From: a virus
Virus record (IMG/VR): IMGVR_UViG_3300031841_003775
Span: 1-47,837 of that record
DNA: 47,837 nucleotides
Strand: one strand, 5' to 3'
Positions 1 to 7,330 of the stretch are shown in pieces. The translations under genes and the position numbers were made by a program. The notes beneath the pieces are model-generated. The model made no database searches and had not been told where the DNA came from. It saw only the letters and a program-made list of their open reading frames with translations. Every line of letters begins with the position of its first letter. The first letter of the stretch is position 1.

Positions 1-91
1 ACGGTGTAAGCTATGAAAGTTCAAGATTTAGTTAAACTGAATCTTGACGAACTAGAAACTGAGCTCGCGAAGGGCTCTTTTTCTAAGTCGT
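1..91. repeat. Terminal direct repeat (left copy)
   Basis: Bases 1-91 are identical to 47747-47837. The repeat covers the end of the capsid gene and the first 26 codons of the next gene, so it is an overlap of a closed circle and not a transposon or att repeat. It makes the unique genome 47,746 bp. An exact overlap this short is typical of an assembler closing a circular or circularly permuted contig; true terminal redundancy cannot be excluded from sequence alone. Confidence 0.95.
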
Positions 92-366
92 TTTTAGATT
101 CATTGCTCAAGGCTGAAAAGTCGGATAAATCACCACGCAAGGGGGCGCTTGAGCTGATCGAGGGTGCTATTGCTGCGCTTGATGGTGAGCAGGATGTTCC
201 AGTGGCTAAAACTAGCGACTACGCTGTAGCCAAAGGTCAATCAATCGGTTTCCGTGCTGGTATTAAGACAGCAGGCGATGTGGTTGATGTTAATTGGCCA
301 GAGTTTAAGTCTAACGATAAGCTTTTAGCGTCAATGCTAGAGCGCGGCTTAGTGGTTAAACAATAA
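13..366 (+). CDS. Head-completion / FI-like protein (position-based)
   Basis: This 117-residue soluble protein directly follows the major capsid gene across the circular join, the place of lambda FI. Its N-terminal half is charged and helical (residues 1-60, KVQDLVKLNLDELETELAK). The C-terminal half looks like a small beta domain. The stop overlaps the next ATG (TAATG), so the genes are translationally coupled. I do not recognise the family by sequence; a packaging or head-tail connector role is inferred from position only. Confidence 0.7.
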   Translation: MKVQDLVKLNLDELETELAKGSFSKSFLDSLLKAEKSDKSPRKGALELIEGAIAALDGEQDVPVAKTSDYAVAKGQSIGFRAGIKTAGDVVDVNWPEFKSNDKLLASMLERGLVVKQ

Positions 367-749
367 TGAGTTTACTTCAGCGGCTACAAAAAGACTCACA
401 GCGGATCATGAACTCTTCAAAGTTTGGGTTTAGTACGGATATTGTCCTAATTGATCCTAATGATGTTGAGTATCCGTTGAAGTCTGTTCTAACTGTTATC
501 CACAATTTAATCGATCCAGATACGGGGCAACCTGTGTCTGGTTATCTTGCTACTGCGTCCATTAACCGTCTAGACCTTAACGCGCTCGGCATTACATTGC
601 CAGAGGGCGTGTCTGACGAGTTGCAAAGACCGTGGACAGTACGCGAGACTAATATTGATGGCGTAGTAGTGACTTATAAAATCACCCGAGCTGCGCCTGA
701 TGAGGCTAACGGCAACATACTTTGTGATTTGGGGTCTTATGGCTACTAG
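366..749 (+). CDS. Head-tail connector / neck protein candidate
   Basis: The product has 127 residues with no signal or membrane segment. It starts as a short helix (SLLQRLQKDSQRIM) followed by beta-rich sequence with the phrase DIVLIDPNDVEYPLKSV, resembling the small beta-barrel stopper/adaptor proteins (lambda FII type) that close the portal and bind the tail. It lies between the capsid and tail-terminator genes and overlaps both neighbours. Function is inferred from length, fold impression and order. Confidence 0.6.
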   Translation: MSLLQRLQKDSQRIMNSSKFGFSTDIVLIDPNDVEYPLKSVLTVIHNLIDPDTGQPVSGYLATASINRLDLNALGITLPEGVSDELQRPWTVRETNIDGVVVTYKITRAAPDEANGNILCDLGSYGY

Positions 750-1407
750 TGTTATATCTGGACTAATTGACCTTAGTGAAAACACAATTCAGATTGTGAT
801 TGATAAAGTTGGCGAAATACTGATCAACGAGTCAGCGAATCAGCAAGCGTTAGCATTGGCCGGAGGTGAAGATCCAGAATTGTACGCGTTGCGCGTGTTC
901 GCCGATAGGTTTAACCCATTCGACAACATGAAAGACAACACAACACCTGTCATTAGCATTAAGGAATCTGATGATTCTAAGCAGATGGGTGTGAGTGCAA
1001 ACCACGGCAAGCAACAAAAGCTACTGACTCTTAATATTGATTGTTTTGGCATTGGTCGAGCAGAGCAAACTGCAGATGGACACCGCCCCGCCGACTTAGA
1101 CGCATCACAAGACTGTCGCCGCGTTGCCAACCTAGTCAATAAGATTCTAAAAGCCGACATTAATCAAAATTTGCAGCTCGATCGCAAGTTGGTAAATTCT
1201 GTTAATATTACAGGTGAGCAGTATTTCGAGCCTGACTTTGATTCACGTCAATTGGGCCCTGTCGTTGTAAAGCGCATTTCTTTGCAGTGCAACGTGATCG
1301 ACACACCAGTGATTAATAACGGTGTAGAGCTAGAGGGCATTTTAATTGATGTAGAGCGAGGCGATAGCGGCGAGATTTACACAACGTGCGAATACGATTA
1401 CACATAA
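739..1407 (+). CDS. Tail terminator / Mu gp37-like position
   Basis: A 222-residue protein. The ATG at 739 is chosen because it has a GGGGT motif just upstream and overlaps the previous gene by 11 bases; an in-frame ATG at 700 would bury far more of that gene. The sequence is soluble and alternates helix (LVNKILKADINQ) with beta strands (KLLTLNIDCFGIG, VVVKRISLQCNVID). It precedes the sheath, where Mu encodes gp37 and lambda gpU-type terminators. The role in ending tail-tube polymerisation is inferred from position. Confidence 0.55.
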   Translation: MATSVISGLIDLSENTIQIVIDKVGEILINESANQQALALAGGEDPELYALRVFADRFNPFDNMKDNTTPVISIKESDDSKQMGVSANHGKQQKLLTLNIDCFGIGRAEQTADGHRPADLDASQDCRRVANLVNKILKADINQNLQLDRKLVNSVNITGEQYFEPDFDSRQLGPVVVKRISLQCNVIDTPVINNGVELEGILIDVERGDSGEIYTTCEYDYT

Positions 1408-1415
1408 GGACTACC

Positions 1416-1658
1416 ATGAAAGACCAACACAAAAAAATTAAAGGTTATCGCGACTTAACTCAAGATGAAATCAATCTTATGAATGAAATCAAAGAGCATG
1501 GCGCGCAACTTGAGGCTCTTATTCAAAAGCTTGGTGCTACTAATGTTGCAACTGGCGGTCACTGCATCGATCCACGATGGCTATCCATTGGTGAAACAGA
1601 CTTGCAAACAGGCATCATGGCTTTAGTTCGCAGTGTTGCTCGCCCAGAATCTTTTTAG
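1416..1658 (+). CDS. acb2: Acb2-like anti-CBASS cyclic-oligonucleotide sponge
   Basis: A compact 80-residue helical protein starting at the ATG at 1416, after AAGGA. It opens with HKKIKGYRDLTQDEINLMN and ends with DLQTGIMALVRSVARPESF, the two conserved blocks of the Acb2 (T4 Vs.4) family. Acb2 hexamers sequester cGAMP and related signals and so prevent CBASS effectors from being activated. Tyr11 and Lys26, which I recall as ligand-binding positions in PaMx33 Acb2, fall at the same numbers here. The gene is slotted between tail-terminator and sheath genes, with GGAGAGG for the sheath directly after its stop, so it would be made with late proteins. Family call is confident; activity and ligand preference are inferred. 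Confidence 0.82.
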   Translation: MKDQHKKIKGYRDLTQDEINLMNEIKEHGAQLEALIQKLGATNVATGGHCIDPRWLSIGETDLQTGIMALVRSVARPESF

Positions 1659-1670
1659 GAGAGGTAAAAC

Positions 1671-3131
1671 ATGGGATTACCAAATTCATTGCGAGCAAGT
1701 GCCGTCGGCATCGATACGCAATACAAAAACTTTAACGTCGGCGCGGTTTACCTTCTGCAACAGCGAATTGCTATTTTTGCACAGGGCAGTGACGCGGCGA
1801 CATACTCAACAGACAAATTTGAAATCACATCATCACTAGATGTTGCAGAGGCGATGGGCTTTGGCTCTCCGGCTCACTTGATTGCAAAGCAGATTTTCCC
1901 AGACAGTGGTGAAGGCGCTCTTGGTGCTGGCGTTACTGTTTACCCGTTACCTAATGAAGCTTCTGGTGTTGCAGCTTCGGCAGACATTACGCCAACAGGT
2001 ACGCAAACGGTCGCGGCTCAATACTTTGTCCGTGTAGGTGGTGTGACTTCTAATGCGTTTACTGCGCTGAAAGATGAAACGCCAACTGAAATCGTACCAA
2101 AGATGATCACCGCTATTAACGGCAATCTTGATATGCCAGTTATCGCGACTGATGGCACTGGTAAGGTAACACTGACAGCGAAACACAAAGGTACAACTGG
2201 CAATGACTTAGTGGTTGAGCTTATCGGCACACCACAAGGCGTAACGTTCGCAGTTGGCACAATGACGGGCGGCTTAGTCGATCCATCAACAGCAGCCGCT
2301 ACAGCGCAAATGGGTAACGTATGGGAAACCATGATTGTTAACCAACTTGGCACTGTTGCACACGATGAGCTGAGCGCGTTTAACGAAGGCCGCTGGGGCC
2401 AATTAGTACGTAAGCCTCTATTTGCTTTGTATGGCACTAACGAGACTGACGAAACGGTATTAAAGGCTTACACAGAAAACCGCAAGTTAGACCGCACCAA
2501 TGCAGTCATCCCTTGCCCGGGTACGCCAACCGCACCATGGATTATTGCAGGTCGCGCAGCGGCTCGAATCGCATCACAAGCAAACCAAGATCCGGCAACT
2601 GAATACCGTGGCATGACGCTTGATACTGTTGTTAACGGCAAAGATGGCGAGCAATGGAACTACGATGAGCGTGATTTAGCTTGGAAAGCGGGTGTTTCTT
2701 CTACGATTATCGAAGATGGTGCAATTAAGTTAGACAATACGCTGACGTTCTATCATCCAGATGGCAAGCCTGATCCAGAGTACGGAAAAGTGATTTACAT
2801 CGTTAAGCTGCAAAACATCATTTACAACTTGGATTTGATTTTTAATCAGCCTGAATGGAAGAAAGCGCCTCTTATTCCTGATTTACAAGTAAGCACTAAC
2901 CCTAACGCACGCAAGCCGAGTGACGCAGTGGCAGCGCTTGCAGTGTTGACGGATAACTTGGCGAATCAGGCGATCATCTCTGACCCTGACTTTACCAAAG
3001 CAAACACAGTAGCGGCGATTGATGGCTCGAATCCAAACAGAGTTAACACCACGTACCCTGTTAAGCTGTCGGGCAACTGGGACATTCACAGCCTAGACTT
3101 GTTGTTTGGCTTTTACCTAGGAGGCGCATAA
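1671..3131 (+). CDS. Tail sheath protein (Mu gpL-like)
   Basis: At 486 residues this is the usual size of a Mu gpL-type contractile sheath. It begins LPNSLRASAVGIDTQYKNF, has an inserted beta domain (about residues 85-210, with the V-x-G-x-T pattern and GNDLVVELIGTP), and ends with the conserved sheath C-terminal region containing a DLQVSTNPNARKPSDAV stretch and DLLFGFYLGGA. A strong GGAGAGG ribosome-binding site precedes the ATG. It surrounds the tube encoded by the next gene and contracts during DNA injection. Confidence 0.92.
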   Translation: MGLPNSLRASAVGIDTQYKNFNVGAVYLLQQRIAIFAQGSDAATYSTDKFEITSSLDVAEAMGFGSPAHLIAKQIFPDSGEGALGAGVTVYPLPNEASGVAASADITPTGTQTVAAQYFVRVGGVTSNAFTALKDETPTEIVPKMITAINGNLDMPVIATDGTGKVTLTAKHKGTTGNDLVVELIGTPQGVTFAVGTMTGGLVDPSTAAATAQMGNVWETMIVNQLGTVAHDELSAFNEGRWGQLVRKPLFALYGTNETDETVLKAYTENRKLDRTNAVIPCPGTPTAPWIIAGRAAARIASQANQDPATEYRGMTLDTVVNGKDGEQWNYDERDLAWKAGVSSTIIEDGAIKLDNTLTFYHPDGKPDPEYGKVIYIVKLQNIIYNLDLIFNQPEWKKAPLIPDLQVSTNPNARKPSDAVAALAVLTDNLANQAIISDPDFTKANTVAAIDGSNPNRVNTTYPVKLSGNWDIHSLDLLFGFYLGGA

Positions 3132-3132
3132 T

Positions 3133-3510
3133 ATGCCGGGTTCATTAGTAGAATTTGCGATCAACGGTCGCAGCTTTAAATGCGCAGCCGATGCAGACGG
3201 TAATACGATGCTAGGCGGCAAGAGTAACGAGTTTAGCGCGAATGGTGACGGCATTAGTGGTCGCTTAATCCAAACGGTTACCGGTTGGAAGTTTAGTGGC
3301 GTTAACTTTGCCATTGATGACGACAATGACGATTTGGAGTTTATCCAAAATATTGCTGACGCGGGTAACTTTGTGCCAATGAAGGGGGTTTATTCAGATG
3401 GTACAGTGCGAGCAGGTCAAGGTAACATTACGGGCGATATTGAAGTTAGCTCGATGAATGGCACTGCGCCATTGACGCTTGAAGGGCCCGGGAAATTTGC
3501 CAAGCAGTAG
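3133..3510 (+). CDS. Tail tube protein (Mu gpM-like)
   Basis: A 125-residue beta-rich protein directly after the sheath, the order seen in Mu-type tails. It starts MPGSLVEFAINGRSFKC and contains the tube-family ending in which a GNITGDIEVSSMNGTAPLTLEG strand pair is followed by a short basic tail. Hexamers of this protein stack to form the inner DNA channel. A terminator follows at once, so sheath and tube end this transcription unit. Confidence 0.88.
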   Translation: MPGSLVEFAINGRSFKCAADADGNTMLGGKSNEFSANGDGISGRLIQTVTGWKFSGVNFAIDDDNDDLEFIQNIADAGNFVPMKGVYSDGTVRAGQGNITGDIEVSSMNGTAPLTLEGPGKFAKQ

Positions 3511-3517
3511 AAAATAT

Positions 3518-3544
3518 AAACCCCTCGATTGAGGGGTTTTTTGT
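3518..3544. terminator. Bidirectional intrinsic terminator
   Basis: AAACCCCTC (3518-3526) pairs perfectly with GAGGGGTTT (3531-3539) around a GATT loop and is followed by T residues. On the other strand the A-rich flank also gives a U-tract. It lies between the tube gene and the convergent leftward island. Confidence 0.88.
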
Positions 3545-3835
3545 TTACATTCCTAACTTAATTTCCCCAGCATCATCACCACTATCTTGATCTGAGAATT
3601 TAACCGTATTTTCGCGCTTTCCATCGTCAATCCAAGTAATCTCATCTGGGAATTGGGCGATATCTGTGATTGGCATTTCCATTGCTTCAGCAGTTACCTT
3701 CAGCAATGTCATTACGCCTTTTATCTGCTTAACGGCAATGCTCATTTCTTCAAACACTTCATCCCACTTATCTTCTGGGATGTTGTTGATAATGTCTTTA
3801 AGTGTTGCAGTGTTTAGTTTGTATTCTTTGCTCAT
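3545..3835 (-). CDS. Hypothetical acidic protein of the leftward island
   Basis: A 96-residue soluble acidic protein; the start has GCGAAGAG just upstream. It is helical over residues 1-60 (LKDIINNIPEDKWDEVFEEMS...) and ends in an Asp/Glu-rich tail (SDQDSGDDAGEIKLGM). It is the last gene of a leftward five-gene island interrupting the tail operon and overlaps the preceding gene by ATGA. Family not recognised. Confidence 0.65.
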   Translation of the reverse strand: MSKEYKLNTATLKDIINNIPEDKWDEVFEEMSIAVKQIKGVMTLLKVTAEAMEMPITDIAQFPDEITWIDDGKRENTVKFSDQDSGDDAGEIKLGM

Positions 3836-4026
3836 CTCTTCGCTTCCTGTTTAAGTTTCTCGTAAAACCCCACTAAACCATCCCTAATTTCTTTGGTGAC
3901 TTGCGCGGCTCTGATTTTCTCGTTAACGATAACCGGATTGCCGGCGCACACATCACACAAACCAAGATAGTCGGTTTGCGCAGGTATCCAGCAATCGCGG
4001 CACTTGTTTATTTTTGGTCTTGGCAT
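3832..4026 (-). CDS. Small zinc-ribbon protein
   Basis: 64 residues. The N-terminal half holds two Cys pairs (KCRDC at 8-12 and LCDVC near 28-32), a likely four-cysteine zinc ribbon, followed by a basic helix (AAQVTKEIRDGLVGFYEKLKQ). Such small zinc proteins are common in phage accessory clusters. The role is unknown; the gene overlaps both neighbours. Confidence 0.65.
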   Translation of the reverse strand: MPRPKINKCRDCWIPAQTDYLGLCDVCAGNPVIVNEKIRAAQVTKEIRDGLVGFYEKLKQEAKR

Positions 4027-4163
4027 TTAGATTTCCACTGGGCCAAAACGAAGTCTTCATAAGTGTCAGCAGTGATGGGCGTTTCATCTAGAAAGCCAAC
4101 CTCCCACGCTTCGATTAGTCGCTCTTTGTTTTGGTTGATCCATTTGTCGTATTGGTTAAACAT
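4008..4163 (-). CDS. Small hypothetical protein
   Basis: 51 residues from the ATG at 4163, preceded by GGGGGAGTGGG. A longer reading frame upstream would overlap the neighbouring gene by about 100 bases and has no better start. The product is acidic and aromatic (MFNQYDKWINQNKERLIEAW). Its 3' end overlaps the zinc-ribbon gene. No family recognised. Confidence 0.6.
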   Translation of the reverse strand: MFNQYDKWINQNKERLIEAWEVGFLDETPITADTYEDFVLAQWKSKCQDQK

Positions 4164-4341
4164 CCCACTCCCCCACAAATCTATTACAGTGCTGACAGCG
4201 ACACTCCGCCCAATGGCGTTGTTTGTCTGTGCATTCGCTCTGTGCTGCCTTTTGCCAAAACACAACCGCCATAGGGTAGTCTTTGGCTCGCTCGGCCTGT
4301 GCGGCCTTGTGTGCGTTCCTTGCGTACTCCGGTGTTTGCAT
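4156..4341 (-). CDS. Small Cys/His hypothetical protein
   Basis: 61 residues from the ATG at 4341 with AGAAGGG nine bases upstream (a TTG two codons earlier is the alternative). Residues 1-35 look like one or two TPR-like helices (YARNAHKAAQAERAKDYPMA), and the C-terminus carries C-x5-HWAECRCQHC, a probable zinc site. It overlaps its downstream neighbour by 8 bases. Function unknown. Confidence 0.6.
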   Translation of the reverse strand: MQTPEYARNAHKAAQAERAKDYPMAVVFWQKAAQSECTDKQRHWAECRCQHCNRFVGEWDV

Positions 4342-4343
4342 GG

Positions 4344-4559
4344 TCAATCGCCCTTCTTGTAACTACCCTGACGGCGGTCAGCCACAAACGGGACAAGCTT
4401 CCCGTCAATTTCAACAAGTAAGACTTTATCTTTCTTGGCGATGTAGTTACGCAGTGTGCCTCGGTTAATACCAATCTTTAGCGCAGCTTGTGAAATGTTG
4501 CCACGGGTGCTAATTAGCACTTCATCAATGGTGGTAGTTGGTGTGTCTGTGAATTTCAT
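4344..4559 (-). CDS. NinH-like Fis-type HTH protein
   Basis: 71 residues with a helix-turn-helix of the Fis/NinH type at about 15-42 (EVLISTRGNISQAALKIGIN followed by RGTLRNYIAKKD). NinH of lambdoid phages has the same layout: an HTH then a short beta tail. It is the first gene of the leftward island, transcribed divergently from the tail chaperone gene, so it may regulate that region. The DNA-binding call is good; the target is unknown. Confidence 0.72.
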   Translation of the reverse strand: MKFTDTPTTTIDEVLISTRGNISQAALKIGINRGTLRNYIAKKDKVLLVEIDGKLVPFVADRRQGSYKKGD

Positions 4560-4622
4560 TTAATCATCCTGCTTGTTAAGTTGAATTAATCTTAATCAGC
4601 ACATTGAATAAAATCAAGTCAT

Positions 4623-4651
4623 TTGTTTAATTATTTTGAAGTGGTTATACT
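4623..4651 (+). promoter_or_regulatory. Sigma-70-type promoter for chaperone/tape-measure unit
   Basis: TTGTTT (4623-4628), 17-bp spacer, TATACT (4646-4651). It lies in the AT-rich gap between divergent genes and upstream of the chaperone gene, which needs a new start because a terminator precedes the leftward island. Confidence 0.65.
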
Positions 4652-4656
4652 TAACG

Positions 4657-4703
4657 TGCTCCCCGGCTCTGTCCTGTGCCTTTAGCCGTTGTGGTGGGGA
4701 GCA
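4657..4703 (+). promoter_or_regulatory. Hairpin in the 5' leader of the tail chaperone gene
   Basis: TGCTCCCC (4657-4664) pairs with GGGGAGCA (4696-4703), with an inner GGCT/AGCC pair (4665-4668/4684-4687). It starts about six bases after the -10 box and ends 21 bases before the ATG, so it forms the transcript's 5' end, as a stabiliser or a translation control element. The GGTGGGGAGC arm recurs in the frameshift region at 5171-5180. Confidence 0.55.
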
Positions 4704-4724
4704 TTAAACTCAGGACTAATACCC

Positions 4725-5150
4725 ATGACTAAATCAAACGTACAAATCCCACTAGAAGCCGCAGAGGCTGAACTCACCAACCTATTTGAAGCAATGGACA
4801 TCGACACAGACGTTGATTCAATGCTTGAAGATGACGCGAAAGACTTCAAAGACAAGCTTCGTACGCTCGCTAAACCTATCTCACTAGGTCGCGCTATTGT
4901 TGATGGTGATAGCTACGTGCTAACACTAAAGAAGCCACTCGACAAAGAAGGCAGCGAAAAAACTATCACTATCAGCGAACCAGGTGGGCTTGCTTGGGAA
5001 ATGATGGATAAAGGCGGCAAAAACCAAGATATGAAAAAGCTAATGATGTTTATTAGCGGCATGGTTGGTGTCCCATACGTGCAAGTTTGTAAGCTTCCAA
5101 ACTCAGATCTAAAAATCCTTAAAGAGTTTGCATTGCTTTTTTTGGCTTAA
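4725..5150 (+). CDS. Tail assembly chaperone (Mu gp41 / P2 gpE-like)
   Basis: 141 residues from the ATG at 4725, preceded by CAGGA. The protein is acidic and helical with a C-terminal region (GGLAWEMMDKGGKNQDMKKL) typical of the gp41/gpE chaperones that wrap the tape measure during tail assembly. Its last codons carry the slippery heptamer TTTTTTG (5138-5144), giving a longer fusion protein in the -1 frame. It sits directly upstream of the tape measure gene, the invariant position. Confidence 0.85.
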   Translation: MTKSNVQIPLEAAEAELTNLFEAMDIDTDVDSMLEDDAKDFKDKLRTLAKPISLGRAIVDGDSYVLTLKKPLDKEGSEKTITISEPGGLAWEMMDKGGKNQDMKKLMMFISGMVGVPYVQVCKLPNSDLKILKEFALLFLA

Positions 5151-5194
5151 CAACGGTTAGAGTCGTCAACGGTGGGGAGCTTCAGAGGCTCCCT
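5138..5194 (+). promoter_or_regulatory. -1 ribosomal frameshift site with downstream hairpin
   Basis: The heptamer T TTT TTG (5138-5144) is in the correct phase for P/A-site slippage within seven consecutive T. A hairpin GGGAGC (5175-5180)/GCTCCC (5188-5193) lies about 30 bases downstream, farther than the usual 5-9 bases, so its stimulatory role is uncertain. Confidence 0.78.
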
Positions 5195-5383
5195 ATTCGT
5201 TTGCACTTCGGTAAATACGTAGACCCCAACACCCGTGCTAATATATACACAACAATGTATGCACAAGTGGCTAGGGATTTTGCAAACACACCTAGACCGA
5301 CTGAAATAACCGTTCAAGAATTGCGCTTCTACTACGATCTACTTGTGCCAGAATTAATGAGCTTTCAAAAACGAAAGGAATAA
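5144..5383 (+). CDS. Frameshift extension of the tail chaperone (gpG-T style)
   Basis: After a -1 slip at TTTTTTG the frame continues GGC TTA ACA without a stop to 5383, adding about 79 residues with the core HFGKYVDPNTRANIYTTMYA. It has no ATG of its own; the only independent start would be TTG at 5201 without a good ribosome-binding site. The chaperone/frameshift-fusion pair is conserved in tailed phages (lambda G/GT, P2 E/E'). The extension is thought to recruit tube subunits. The short-form stop lies six bases past the slip site. Confidence 0.8.
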   Translation, partial: GLTTVRVVNGGELQRLPIRLHFGKYVDPNTRANIYTTMYAQVARDFANTPRPTEITVQELRFYYDLLVPELMSFQKRKE

Positions 5384-5386
5384 GTA

Positions 5387-7018
5387 ATGGCCTCGAAGTA
5401 TACGATCAGCACGGTTTTTAAGGGGGTGGATCGCATGACCCGCCCCGTTAGAAAAATGGGTGCATCAATAAGTAAAATGACTGAGTCAGCAGAGGTTGGG
5501 CTACGCAAGGTAGATGCTGCCACATCTAAAGTAACTGAATCCATGTTTGGCGTTGGCAAAAAAGCCGCACTTGGCATTGCTGGCTTAACCTCCGCACTAG
5601 TGGTGGGTGCTGGCGCAGTTAACCAAATGAAACTTGAATCCGACAATATGACGCGGGCTATGGGTGCTAACGTAGAAACTGTGGAGGCGGTCACAAATGG
5701 CATTAAAGGTATTGGGTTAAATGCGGAGAATGTCACAGATTTGTATGAGGAAATGAACAATAAACTTGGTGAGTCAGCAGGGATCGAAGAGATAACCAAA
5801 GTTACAGAGTCGCTTGGCATTCTTGGCTTGCAGTTTAATGAGATCAAGAAACTATCCCCAGACGAACAATTCAAAGCGATAGCTGATGCAGCGCTCAAAA
5901 TGGAAGATGCCACACAGGCAGCGGCAGCTATGGATATACTACTTTCTGGGGAGTCAAATAAAATTATTTCCACACTTCGCCTGCAAGGTAAGTCGATGGA
6001 AGATATCACCAAAAACTACCAAATGATGAACTTCAGAACAGACCAATCGCGCAAGGGCTCGGAAGATATGGCGAAAGCCCAATCTAAAACCGCCAAGATA
6101 ATTGGATCGCTCACGCAAGAGGTGTCTGGCTTGCTTGGTAAGGCGTTGGCACCAATGATTGATAAGTTCAACGAGTGGATGATTAACAATAAAGAGTTGA
6201 TCAGCCAGAACCTAGACAAACTATTTAATTCTATTGGTAACTCTATTGGTGATGTAGGTCAGCACATGGAAACGTTGATCGGGTGGATTGGTGATTTGAG
6301 TGCTAACTTTAGCGAGTTTATTAAGTGGGCTAAGTGGGTTGGTATTTTCGTGGCGTCACTGACAGTGCTGTCCGTTGCCCTAAAAACCATAACCGTGCTT
6401 GTTACGGCGTTTAACTTAGCAATGGCAGCTAACCCAATAGTTCTAGCTATAGGTGCGGTTGCAGCACTAGCGGCAGGAATAGCATATTTAACTTACAAGT
6501 ATTGGGATGCGATAAAGCCTTTTGTGGAATTTGGTGTTGCATTGGCAAAAGGAGCAGCATTAATAGCCGGAACTATAATTGCCGTGAAATCATTATCAGC
6601 CGTAGTTGTTGGTCTTGGGGCGATACTTGCAGCAACCCCAATAGGTCTAGTTGTCGCTGGGTTTGCTGCTGGTGCAGCTGCGATCATCACATATTGGGAG
6701 CCTTTGACTGAGTTCTTCTCCAATTTGTTTAATGGTATTGCTGATATGTATAGCAACGTTATTGGCGGAATTGCTGATGGCATTAGTGGAGTTGGTGAGA
6801 GCGTTAGCGGCTTCTTTGGCTTTGGTGATGACGACGAAGACATCAAACGCTCTATGAGTATTGACGCCAATACAGTGGTAACACCTCAAGAGAGAATTAG
6901 CCGATCTATCAGCGAGAATAAAGAAACGTTCGATATTAATGTGTATGGACAAGGTGGGGCTAAAGTTCAAAGTGATAGTTACTCAAGTAGATTAAACCTA
7001 ATCAATACTGGCAACTAA
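5387..7018 (+). CDS. Tape measure protein
   Basis: 543 residues, short for this family and predicting a tail of roughly 80 nm. The N-terminus (residues 1-60) is basic and helical with repeated KM motifs. Residues about 90-240 resemble the conserved tape-measure core (NMTRAMGANVETVEAVTNG, SKIISTLRLQG type). There are hydrophobic helices at about 310-345, 350-370 and 385-430 that may enter the host membrane at injection. A Gly-rich region leads to the C-terminus. It follows the chaperone pair by a few bases. Confidence 0.9.
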   Translation: MASKYTISTVFKGVDRMTRPVRKMGASISKMTESAEVGLRKVDAATSKVTESMFGVGKKAALGIAGLTSALVVGAGAVNQMKLESDNMTRAMGANVETVEAVTNGIKGIGLNAENVTDLYEEMNNKLGESAGIEEITKVTESLGILGLQFNEIKKLSPDEQFKAIADAALKMEDATQAAAAMDILLSGESNKIISTLRLQGKSMEDITKNYQMMNFRTDQSRKGSEDMAKAQSKTAKIIGSLTQEVSGLLGKALAPMIDKFNEWMINNKELISQNLDKLFNSIGNSIGDVGQHMETLIGWIGDLSANFSEFIKWAKWVGIFVASLTVLSVALKTITVLVTAFNLAMAANPIVLAIGAVAALAAGIAYLTYKYWDAIKPFVEFGVALAKGAALIAGTIIAVKSLSAVVVGLGAILAATPIGLVVAGFAAGAAAIITYWEPLTEFFSNLFNGIADMYSNVIGGIADGISGVGESVSGFFGFGDDDEDIKRSMSIDANTVVTPQERISRSISENKETFDINVYGQGGAKVQSDSYSSRLNLINTGN

Positions 7019-7034
7019 TCGAAAAAAGGAATTG

Positions 7035-7061
7035 AAAGCGGTGTTTATCATCGCTTTTTTT
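7035..7061 (+). terminator. Intrinsic terminator after tape measure
   Basis: AAAGCGGTG (7035-7043) pairs with CATCGCTTT (7049-7057, one G-U) around TTTAT and runs into a T-tract to 7061. Confidence 0.82.
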
Positions 7062-7070
7062 CTGTTTACT

Positions 7071-7098
7071 TTGATACGCAATATCGTATCATTATCTT
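7071..7098 (+). promoter_or_regulatory. Promoter with embedded inverted repeat
   Basis: TTGATA (7071-7076), 16-bp spacer, TATCTT (7093-7098). A perfect inverted repeat TGATACG (7072-7078)/CGTATCA (7085-7091) overlaps the -35 and spacer and could be an operator. It would drive the small-protein island 7136-8359. Confidence 0.5.
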
Positions 7099-7135
7099 AT
7101 CCAAACGGGATAATTAATTAACTGGAGCTACAAAA

Positions 7136-7330
7136 ATGAAATCTACCACATCAAACATTTTTTACATTATCATCTTTGCTTTATTTATTGCGGGCGTCGG
7201 TGGTTGGTGCGCAAACATCTACAAGATTGTTACTACTGGTTTTGAGCTTGCGTCTTGGGGCGGGATGGAAGTAATGCGAGTAATTGGTATTTTCATCGCT
7301 CCATTGGGAGCTCTACTAGGTTTCTTTTAA
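7136..7330 (+). CDS. Small two-helix membrane protein
   Basis: 64 residues with two hydrophobic segments (about 9-27 FYIIIFALFIAGVGGW and 46-64 ending ALLGFF). It is the first gene of an accessory island with its own promoter and terminator, translated from GGAGCTACAAAA-ATG. The size would suit a holin-like or superinfection protein, but nothing specific supports either; the lysis genes are elsewhere. Confidence 0.65.
   Translation: MKSTTSNIFYIIIFALFIAGVGGWCANIYKIVTTGFELASWGGMEVMRVIGIFIAPLGALLGFF

Noticed and set aside
2018-2437. 139-codon open frame antisense to the sheath gene
   Set aside because: Entirely inside the sheath gene, Pro/Val/Ser-rich shadow with no recognisable motif or start signal.
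4063-4362. 99-codon plus-strand frame in the leftward island
   Set aside because: Cys/Leu-rich shadow of several overlapping leftward genes that have their own ribosome-binding sites.
5365-6012. 215-codon open frame antisense to the tape measure gene
   Set aside because: Low-complexity Ser/Ala-rich product that is a mirror of the tape measure codon pattern; no ribosome-binding site and full overlap with a secure gene.
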